Of a stretch of 64,000 nucleotides of DNA, positions 56,734-64,000 are shown piece after piece; within the stretch, counting starts at the first letter, position 1, and the number at the start of each line of letters is the position of its first letter. The position numbers and the translations under genes were made by a program. The notes beneath the pieces are model-generated. The model saw only the letters and a program-made list of their open reading frames with translations. It had not been told where the DNA came from and made no database searches. The stretch is from Bacteroidales bacterium (GTDB taxonomy: Bacteria > Bacteroidota > Bacteroidia > Bacteroidales > UBA4417), in contig JADJGZ010000006.1 of assembly GCA_016707785.1 (NCBI GenBank), positions 143,234 to 207,233 on the forward strand. The letters run 5' to 3'.

Positions 56734-56784
56734 CACGTGCACTGATTGCTTTCGGAAGAAATAGTATGTCAAATTGATTTCCCC

Positions 56785-57585
56785 ATGAAATACCTGCTAA
56801 TTCTAATGTTTGTTTTTGGATTACTTTTTGAATCCTGTCAGCCGGAGGTAAATCCTCCGGCTGATTCTGGAGGAAAGGTAATCCTAAAATTTATCCATGA
56901 AATAAACAATTCGGAGCTTCTTACTGATACCATTATGTATGTAAATGAAGCCGGAAATCTTTATGGTGTGAATGAGGTGAAATATTTCCTATCTGATGTA
57001 TTGCTTTTAAATAGAACCGGAGATTATTTCGCTATTAATGATGAAAAAGTAATTCATTATGTAGATATTGACTTACCTGAAACCCTTAAGTGGCAAGTCT
57101 TTGATCCAATACCTGCCGGAGTATATGATTCACTGATCTTCTTATTTGGACTAAACGAACTGAGAAATCAATCTTTTGCTTTTGTTAATCCGCCGGAAGT
57201 AAACATGTTCTGGCCCGATATGCTGGGAGGGGGTTATCACTACCTGATGATCAACGGTAAATGGAGAACTCAGGGTAACCTGGTGACTCCATTTGACTTT
57301 CACCTGGGAATCGGACAAATCTACAGTGGCATAACCCCGTCAGTTGATTCCATCACAGGTTTTGTGCATAATTACTTCAGGGTTTCGCTCCCGTTAAACG
57401 GAATGGTGATCGAAAACAAAATTACCCGCACAATGAACTTGAGTATGGATATTAATAGTTGGTTTTGTACGCCCAACACCTGGGATTTCAATGTATGGGG
57501 AGGATATATCATGCAGAATCAGGCTGCGATGAAAACGGCTTCTGAGAATGGAGCGGATGTATTTGATATTGAGGTTATTAACTGA
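56785..57585 (+). CDS. MbnP-family copper-binding lipoprotein
   Basis: The start is the ATG at 56785; a longer frame from 56746 has no signal. The 266-residue protein has lipobox LLFESCQPEV and an MbnP-like body: VILKFIHEINNSELL, NEVKYFLSDVLLLN, FLFGLNELRNQSF, GGGYHYLMINGKW and FDFHLGIG. MbnP proteins bind copper with His and modified Trp. It follows the OprC-like receptor by about 50 bases and supports a copper role for the locus. Confidence 0.82.
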   Translation: MKYLLILMFVFGLLFESCQPEVNPPADSGGKVILKFIHEINNSELLTDTIMYVNEAGNLYGVNEVKYFLSDVLLLNRTGDYFAINDEKVIHYVDIDLPETLKWQVFDPIPAGVYDSLIFLFGLNELRNQSFAFVNPPEVNMFWPDMLGGGYHYLMINGKWRTQGNLVTPFDFHLGIGQIYSGITPSVDSITGFVHNYFRVSLPLNGMVIENKITRTMNLSMDINSWFCTPNTWDFNVWGGYIMQNQAAMKTASENGADVFDIEVIN

Positions 57586-57679
57586 TCATTTAAAAAAAAT
57601 ATTCAAAAGTTAACATATGAACGCTGGAAAATCCACTTACCTGTGTCCAATAATTATTAACTACTTAATTTTTCTGTCT

Positions 57680-58441
57680 ATGAAAACTATTGGAAAAACT
57701 GCTTTAATAATCCTGGCGATGGGCATTTCGTCGGTTTTATTTGTTCAATGTTCGAAGGAGAATGTTGCTGAACCTGTCAATGAATCCTCAATTGCGAATA
57801 CTTCGTTGTATTCAGCTGAGGCCGGTAATGAAGCCGGTCAAACTACCATTCTTACAACTGAAGGGCTGCTTCAACCTTATGCTTGCATTTATACTTTTCC
57901 GGTTGAGGAACTCTCTGTTGATGAAACCGATGCACTCAGCCTGATGAGAGAAGAGGAACTACTGGCCAAGGATGTATATGTGGCTCTGTATGCAAAATAC
58001 CATATTCCTATTTTTAATAACATTTCAAAAAGCGAAAATCAGCATACCGGTGCCATTAAAGCATTGCTTGATAAATATGAATTACCTGATATAGCCGAAA
58101 ATCACACAGCCGGGGTATTTGTTAACCAGGATTTGCAATCACTTTATAATGCGCTGATTGCCCAGGGCCTGGTTTCAATTAATAATGCCCTGACTGTTGG
58201 AGCAACCATAGAGGATATGGACATACAGGATTTAATTAATCTTGTGGAAAATAAAGTGGATAATGCAGATATAGAATTTGTTTTCAATGAATTACAACGA
58301 GGTTCGAGAAATCATTTACGTTCATTTAACCTTTTGCTGACAAAACGAGGCATTACTTATGTGCCGCAATTTATCAGCCCTGAGTATTTTAATGAAATTA
58401 TAAGTACTCCTCATGAAACAGGATCCGGATGTCCTAACTGA
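57680..58441 (+). CDS. DUF2202 ferritin-like lipoprotein
   Basis: The start is the ATG at 57680; the upstream codons from 57617 precede a clean lipoprotein signal (MKTIGKTALIILAMGISSVLFVQCSK). The remaining residues match DUF2202: LSLMREEELLAKDVYVALYAKYHIPIFNNISKSENQHTGAIKALL, with the E/EH residues of a ferritin-like di-metal site, and ELQRGSRNHLRSFNLLL. It may bind metal and act in oxidative or copper homeostasis. It is the last gene of this locus. Confidence 0.88.
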   Translation: MKTIGKTALIILAMGISSVLFVQCSKENVAEPVNESSIANTSLYSAEAGNEAGQTTILTTEGLLQPYACIYTFPVEELSVDETDALSLMREEELLAKDVYVALYAKYHIPIFNNISKSENQHTGAIKALLDKYELPDIAENHTAGVFVNQDLQSLYNALIAQGLVSINNALTVGATIEDMDIQDLINLVENKVDNADIEFVFNELQRGSRNHLRSFNLLLTKRGITYVPQFISPEYFNEIISTPHETGSGCPN

Positions 58442-58475
58442 CAAAAGGATATATTAAGTTCCGATTTGAAGGTTT

Positions 58476-58504
58476 ACCCGGAGTTTGACTCCGGGTTTTT
58501 TATT
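58476..58504 (+). terminator. Terminator after DUF2202 gene
   Basis: A 9-bp stem (ACCCGGAGT/ACTCCGGGT) with a 3-base loop is followed by a T-run. It ends the copper locus. Confidence 0.85.
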
Positions 58505-58868
58505 ATTATTTATACTGAATCTTAGCTAAAATGCGAAGTCATTTTGGCATAGATTCAGTTATACCGGGGCGTACAAGTTTCGATTTTTCGTAAACTCATC
58601 TAGTTACGGTATAGTTTGCAGATTGTCATCATGCTCTATTAAATTATCATATCATTTCAATCATATTGTATTATTAAAATCTAAACATGCTAACCTATTA
58701 TTAATCATTTATATATTGATACTAAACAATGTCTTCGCTTTAACTGTTATCAGTACCTGTTTATATTAAATTCCTGTTCAGATTCATGGGGTTTTATGAA
58801 TACTTGTCTTACTTCCCGTGCAACTTTATCACTTTCAGATTTCTTATTCCATTTAACTCAGAATACTG
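58505..58868. other. Intergenic region, nothing recognised
   Basis: These 364 bases between the terminator and the tandem paralogs contain no gene I can support; a short frame at 58796 has no family or start evidence. Confidence 0.5.
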
Positions 58869-60789
58869 ATGAGAATATTCATAATCCTAACCTGCCTTAT
58901 TATTGTTTTAAATGCTATGTCGCAGGTTGCCATCAACACCGATGCCACTGCTCGACAATTCAGCCATGCTGGATGTGAAAAGTACGAATAAAGGGATGCT
59001 TGTTCCCCGAATGACTAGTGCACAGCGCACAGCTATTGCCGGCCCGGCAACCGGGTTGCTGGTTTACCAGTCCGATGGCGTCGGTGGTTTTTATTTCTAT
59101 AACGGAACCAGCTGGGTATCCTTAACCGATGCTACACAGACACCCAAAAGTGCTTGCCGATGCAGACAACAACACCAAAATACAGGTGGAAGAAAGCGCC
59201 AACGAGGATATCATCCGTTTTGATATGGGAGGCACCGAATATTTCCGTATGAACCATGGCCGGCTGGAAGTATTGAATACCGGTAACAGCATATATATGG
59301 GAAATTCTGCCGGTATAAATGATAATTTCACGGATAACAGAAATGTAGGTATTGGACATGAATCAATGTATTCCAACACCTCAGGAAGTTCCAATACCGC
59401 AAACGGCTACCAGGCATTGTATTCCAACACCATAGGAAATTTCAATACCGCAAACGGTCACCAGGCATTGTATTCCAACACCACAGGAAATATAAATACT
59501 GCAACCGGCTACAGGGCATTGTATTTAAGCACCACAGGAGGTGCGAACACCGCAAACGGATACGAATCATTGCTTTCCAACACCACAGGACATTCCAATA
59601 CCGCAAACGGCATACAGGCATTGCACAATAACACCAGTGGAATTGCGAACAGCACAAACGGCCATTCATCATTGTATTCCAACACCACAGGCTTTTACAA
59701 TACTGCAAACGGCTACCATTCATTGTATTCCAACACCACAGGAAGTTTCAATATTGGCATTGGGTTTGGGGCCGACGTCAGTTTGGATTTGGAAAATGCC
59801 ACAGCCATCGGAACCAATGCCTTGGTTGAGCAAAGCAATAGCCTGGTGCTTGGTTCAATAGCCGGTGTAAATTTTGCTTTAGACGATGTTAATGTGGGTA
59901 TAGGTACAACGACCCCTGATAACAAATTGGACATCCGTTCAGATGGTTATGTCGCTCAAAAACCATAGTCCTGGGTTTGCTCTCAAATGTTTCCAAAAGG
60001 CCGGTCATCCAGTTTTCTGAGAGGTACAGATGCTACGTTAACATCAGGTATGAGCATTGAATACAATGGCTTTGGTGCTTCATCCGAAAACAAACTTCAT
60101 ATAAATGGTGATGGATTGCCTAAGATAACGGTTGAAAGTCTTGGACAGGTGGGTATCGGGGAATCATCACCAGATCGTGAACTGACTGTATTTGATACGG
60201 ATGGTAATGGAGATGCGGCCATCAATATAAAATCCAATAACACTGCAGGCCGGGAATTGCTGCTGGCTGTCAACCAAAGTCCGGGGGCATTATTAGTATG
60301 ATGACGGATAATGACCTCCAATTCCGGTCAAATAACGTGAATCGAATGGTTATCAAAAATACAGGAGATATTGGGATAGGAACAAGCAGTCCTTCACAAT
60401 TGCTGTCGGTTAATGGCACAGCAGGCAAACCCGGTGGCGGATCATGGGCATCCTTTTCCGACAAGAGAATGAAACAGGACATCAGGTCTTACCAGCAAGG
60501 ACTTGCGGAGGTGATCAAAATAAATCCGGTCCGATACAGGTATAATAATCTCAGCGGACACGATACGCAAAAAGAATACGTGGGTGTTATTGCCCAGGAG
60601 TTACAGGAAATTGCACCTTACATGGTCAGCACATTTGAAAAGGATGGTGAAGCATATTTACAGGTAGATAATTCAGCCATGACCTATATGCTGATCAATG
60701 CGGTTAAAGAGTTGCATGATGAAAATATACAATTAAAAAAAGACATCGCTCAGATAAAATTATTACTGGACATGAGTGCGAAGAAATAA
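58869..60789 (+). pseudogene. Tandem paralog A: secreted repeat protein with peptidase S74 chaperone domain, multiply frameshifted
   Basis: The ATG at 58869 gives a signal peptide (MRIFIILTCLIIVLNAMSQ) and VAINTDATA. At least five indels then break the frame: missing bases near 58957 (APDNSAMLDVKST lost), near 59135, compensating changes near 59953 and 60024, and a missing G in the GGGGG at 60283-60287. Restored, it would read LDVKSTNKGMLVPRMT, KVLADADNNTKIQVEE, eight 17-residue repeats, KTIVLGLLSNVSKRPVIQFSE and a C-terminal S74 domain (FSDKRMKQDIRS). S74 is an intramolecular chaperone that cuts itself off trimeric fibres. As sequenced it cannot make the full protein. Confidence 0.8.
59363..59770 (+). 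repeat. Eight tandem 51-bp repeats (17-residue units)
   Basis: Each unit encodes about YSNTTGxxNTANGYQAL, a YadA-head-like or Hep/Hag-like repeat that would form a beta-solenoid. Unit length is constant at 51 bp, so copy number could change by recombination. Confidence 0.85.
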
Positions 60790-60967
60790 AATCCAAGTGG
60801 TACACGAAATTCCAAAACAAATGATCTGAAATTATTGTTGTACACTATCAGCTTCATATCAGATTTCCTCGATTACTTGTTATTCTCTTATTACTACTAC
60901 TATCGTGTTAAACTGCGCTGGTGACTTATCACCTGCCAATCCTTTATAAAAGAAATAAACTGATCCA

Positions 60968-61762
60968 ATGAGAAACTTACTGGTTATTTTATTCCTTGCG
61001 ACAGGAATGACTGTATTTTCCCAGGTTGCTATCAACGCTGATTCAACTGCTCCCGATAATTCAGCTATACTGGATGTGAAATCGACAAGCAAGGGATTTT
61101 TACCTCCAAGGATGACTTACCTTGACCGGTTTTTAATCACTGATCCAGCTGCCGGGTTAATCATCTGGTGCCTTGACTGTGGCCCGAACGGGGAGTTGCA
61201 GGTGTTTAACGGAATTTCCTGGACCAATATGATCGGTGGTACGGCCACAGCCGGACAGCTTATTGGTTTAAGTTACCAGGGTGGCAAGATTGCCTATGTG
61301 CTGGCTCCCGGAGATCCAGGATACATTGCAGGAGAGTTTCATGGACTCATTGCCGCTCCCATTGACCAGAGTGCCGGATCGCCATGGGGCTGCTATGGAA
61401 TCTCAATATCCGGGGCTGATGGTACGGCATTGGGAACCGGTAATCAGAACACCAGTGACATCCTGGCTGGTTGTGCAGAAGCAGGAATATCGGCGAGAAT
61501 ATGCGCTGACCTGGTTTTAAACGGATACAGTGACTGGTATCTGCCTTCAAAGGATGAATTGAACAAATTATATATCAACAAAGGCTTCAATAGGTGGTTT
61601 TGTAATAACTCCTGCTGGAGTTCTTCAGAGATTAGTCCGAATAATGCCTGGCTACATAATTTTTTTCAGGCTTACAGGAGCTCTCATGATAGGTTTCAAG
61701 GGAATTATGTTCGTGCTGTACGGGCTTTAAGAATCTTTCTGCTGATTGATGTCAGGATATAA
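60968..61762 (+). CDS. Tandem paralog B: secreted protein with DUF1566-like domain (intact)
   Basis: The 264-residue protein has a signal peptide (MRNLLVILFLATGMTVFSQ), then the shared VAINADSTAPDNSAILDVKSTSKGFLPPRMT block and an SCAR-like attachment region (LQVFNGISWTNM). The C-terminal part contains DLVLNGYSDWYLPSKDELNKLY and CNNSCWSSSE, then VRAVRAL, the pattern of DUF1566/Lcl C-terminal domains. It is the only unbroken copy of the four and shows what the shared start should look like. Function is probably surface adhesion or structure. Confidence 0.85.
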   Translation: MRNLLVILFLATGMTVFSQVAINADSTAPDNSAILDVKSTSKGFLPPRMTYLDRFLITDPAAGLIIWCLDCGPNGELQVFNGISWTNMIGGTATAGQLIGLSYQGGKIAYVLAPGDPGYIAGEFHGLIAAPIDQSAGSPWGCYGISISGADGTALGTGNQNTSDILAGCAEAGISARICADLVLNGYSDWYLPSKDELNKLYINKGFNRWFCNNSCWSSSEISPNNAWLHNFFQAYRSSHDRFQGNYVRAVRALRIFLLIDVRI

Positions 61763-61852
61763 CCTTTTTTTCATTTTCAACCACAACTGGATCACTTAAG
61801 ATACCTTGCTAACCTGCAAAATTTTGAAAAAGATTATCTAAAAAATTATTTA

Positions 61853-63666
61853 ATGAAAATCTTCTACTATCTATTCCTTGCTACCGGGCTGAGCGCATGG
61901 TCGCAGGTAGCTATAAACACTGATGGCTCAGTTCCTGACAATTCAGCCATGCTGGATGTGAAAGCACTACCCGTGGACTGTTGGCCCCAAGGATGACCCT
62001 TGCCCAGCGAAATGCAATCGTTTCACCTACCACCGGGTTGGTGGTTTTCCAGACTAACGACACTCCAGGGCTATATTAATTCCGGTACCTTTGGCACCCA
62101 GCATGGGGTATGGTTGGCAGCAATTCCGGTCAATGGCTTACCAATGGCCTTGATATGTATTATAGCTCCGGGAAGGTTGGAATTAATACCTCCACACCCC
62201 TGGCCTCTTTGCATGTTGCAAAAAACAGTCCTGACTTTACCGCATTATTTGGTTCGGATATTCAAAGTTATAGTGATGGAACTGCCGTTTCCATCGGTGA
62301 TGATGCCGCTTCTCCGGTATTGTACCTGGGTCAGTCGGCAAGCGACAAAGGCTATTTAATTTGGAATTACAATGTTAACCCTGTCAATGCTCAATTCCTG
62401 ATAGGTACCTTCAACAGTTCAAATCCACTGCTGCTCCAGCCTTACTATGGTAATGTTGGAGTTGGTGTATTAGCCGCTTTCAAATTCCATGTCAGTAGTT
62501 CCGGCTCCGAGAGTTTGTTAGGATACAATACCATCCCAAACTATTCTATCATACAGAAGATCCGGTCGAAGGTGACGGGCAGTCGGCACTTTTTGCATTA
62601 AGAACCCGCTCGATGCAAATAATGGTTATAATTATGCCGATTTCTCCAGCAACTCAGCGCTCAAAGGCAGCTTACTGGGGTGATGAATATTCTTTTGGCA
62701 CTTCGGGTTCAGTTACCTCGACTATGAGCGAAGTGGAGGGTATTGGGTGCAAGTAGCGGGAGGAGGTTATTGGGGATCATTGGTTATCGTGCAACCGGAT
62801 ACATATTGTATGGTGGATACTTCTCCGCTGGAATGCCAGGGAGGTAAAGTAACCAACCAATACAGGAATAGGAATAGAGTCTGGGGCAACCTGATGGGCG
62901 CTGATATCCATGAAGTGTATGGCATATATGCGAAGGAAAACGCAACGTACTCAAACGGTTTGGTAATTAAAACAACCTGGATGTGCACCTGCAGGAAAAC
63001 GGGACCGAAACCCAAACGGTTCTTTACTCAAACGTTTCAACGGATGTAACTGTTACGACCAGCGGATATATTGCCCTTACCAATGGCAGCAAGCATAGCC
63101 TTTGATCCGGCATTCACTGCATCCGTGTCCAGCCGATATCCCTGTTGTGGTTACGGTAACCCTGGTAGGTTCGCCCAACTGGGTATATCTGTCCAAAGTT
63201 TCAGAAAAAGGATTCAGCATTGCAGAAGGTAATGAAGGGAAAAGCAGCGCCAAGGTTTCTTTTATCGCAATTGGCCGGCGGGCAGGCTATGAACATCCCA
63301 TACTCCCGGTGGAAGTAATTGAAAGCAGCTATACTCAAAATCTTGCCCGCGTGTTTACACAACGATGCATTTAAAGACACCAAAGGGAAGGCCTTTGTAT
63401 TGTGAAGATGGTAAACTGAAGGTCGGAATTCATCCCTCCGTCATACTGACCCGCGGAAAATCGGCAGCTGAGACTTTTATTCCTGTTTTATCTGCTCCTG
63501 CATCATCAGTCAGGACGCTGCAGCAGGCCAGTCCTTCGGAAATGATGTACATGGAACCCCACGTAGCTATCCCCGGAAAGCAGAAAAAGTAATATCAACT
63601 CCAGCTATAGTTCCGGGAAGTAATTCATCTGGCATGTCACCAGCTGTCAATACCACCACTCTCTGA
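61853..63666 (+). pseudogene. Tandem paralog C: large secreted protein, broken by many single-base indels
   Basis: The ATG at 61853 gives a signal peptide (MKIFYYLFLATGLSAWSQ) and VAINTDGSVPDNSAMLDVK. One A is missing at about 61968, after which STTRGLLAPRMTLAQRN reads in the next frame. Further frame changes can be followed near 62076-62095, 62560, 62612, 62680, 62735, 62840, 62995 and 63540, after which the frame runs to a stop at 63664-63666 (PAVNTTTL). Recoverable stretches include GMVGSNSGQWLTNGLDMYYSS, DVHLQENGTETQT and GFSIAEGNEGKSSAKVSFIA. It resembles repetitive Bacteroidota surface proteins with no S74 domain. Confidence 0.7.
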
Positions 63667-63806
63667 CTCAAAGGCAAAATAAGATGGGAAAGCTGTTTGA
63701 ACTAGATGCATTCTCAGATCCACATCTTTATTTAGGGCTATGTTTTTACATTTCAACTCATTTAGCTTCTTTAATAACTATTAACGTTCATCCAAGAAAA
63801 TAGAAT

Positions 63807-64000
63807 ATGAAAAACTTATTGTACTTTTATTATAACGTTAGGAATGGCAAACCATGCACAGGTAGCCATCAACAACGATAACTCTACGCCCGACAATTCA
63901 GCCATGCTGGATGTGAAACTTACACCAAAGGTATGCTCCTCCCGCCACGAATGACCCTCGTGAGCGTATTGCTATTGAATCTTAGGCCACCGGGCTTACC
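63807..64000 (+). pseudogene. Tandem paralog D: 5' end only, running off the window, with indels
   Basis: From the ATG at 63807 the frame starts MKNLLYF, then shifts (NHAQVAINNDNSTPDNSAMLDVK in another frame, then KGMLL). It is the fourth copy of the same N-terminal block seen at 58.87, 60.97 and 61.85 kb. It continues past the window. Confidence 0.6.

Noticed and set aside
58796..58978. 60-residue ORF upstream of paralog A
   Set aside because: It runs across the true start of paralog A in another frame and shows no protein-like pattern of its own.
59363..59770. 51-bp tandem repeats as possible CRISPR-like array
   Set aside because: They are in-frame protein repeats with no unique spacers, and no cas genes are present.

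Overview
The window looks like a chromosomal piece of a Bacteroidota (Bacteroidales-like) bacterium. Supporting signs are a type IX secretion (T9SS) C-terminal sorting domain, many TAnnTTTG -7 promoter elements, a LytS/LytTR pair, a MeaB GTPase, Kor-type ferredoxin oxidoreductase, Bacteroidota-style secreted repeat proteins and low GC. No rRNA, phage, transposase or CRISPR array was seen.

Layout. (1) 1-19.5 kb: a long co-directional surface-polysaccharide cluster. It holds three GT4 glycosyltransferases, an alpha/alpha-toroid protein, a hexapeptide acyltransferase, WecB, a DUF354 protein, a Gfo/Idh oxidoreductase, two asparagine-synthetase-type amidotransferases, a nucleotide-sugar dehydrogenase, an FAD oxidoreductase, a polysaccharide deacetylase, a methyltransferase, a GT2 and a GT-C membrane transferase. 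(2) 19.8-26.7 kb: one very large T9SS protein with a PL9-like beta-helix and 17 cadherin-type repeats. (3) 27.5-28.9 kb: the priming sugar transferase, frameshifted. (4) 29.3-33.5 kb: tRNA-Pro, tRNA-Thr and a LytTR regulator/LytS kinase pair; the regulator has two frameshifts. (5) 33.9-45.2 kb: housekeeping genes (meaB, glutamine synthetase, DMT exporter, ferredoxin, korAB, lptB, pssA). (6) 45.2-49.2 kb: a Crp/Fnr regulator divergent from a rhodanese-porin-rhodanese operon. (7) 49.3-53.9 kb: a DUF134 regulator, an M23 protein, NifX-like and DUF5320-like small proteins and OsmC. Three promoters here share the palindrome ATGAAC-N4-GTTCAT next to the -7 box. (8) 53.9-58.4 kb: a putative copper locus (small Cys protein, OprC-like TonB receptor, MbnP-like lipoprotein, DUF2202 ferritin-like lipoprotein). 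(9) 58.9-64 kb: four tandem paralogs of secreted proteins. Three are broken by many single-base indels and the last runs off the window.

How the genes work together. Region 1 plus the priming transferase should build and polymerise an acetylated, possibly uronamide-containing glycan, and the lyase-cadherin protein beside it may bind or trim it. Korβ/α with the adjacent ferredoxin form a reductive or oxidative 2-oxoacid module. Regions 6-8 look like sulfur, redox and metal handling. The most promising undescribed item is the small DUF134 regulon. A recurring caution: many frames are broken by one-base indels, often in homopolymers and even in korA, so several 'pseudogenes' are probably sequence errors.
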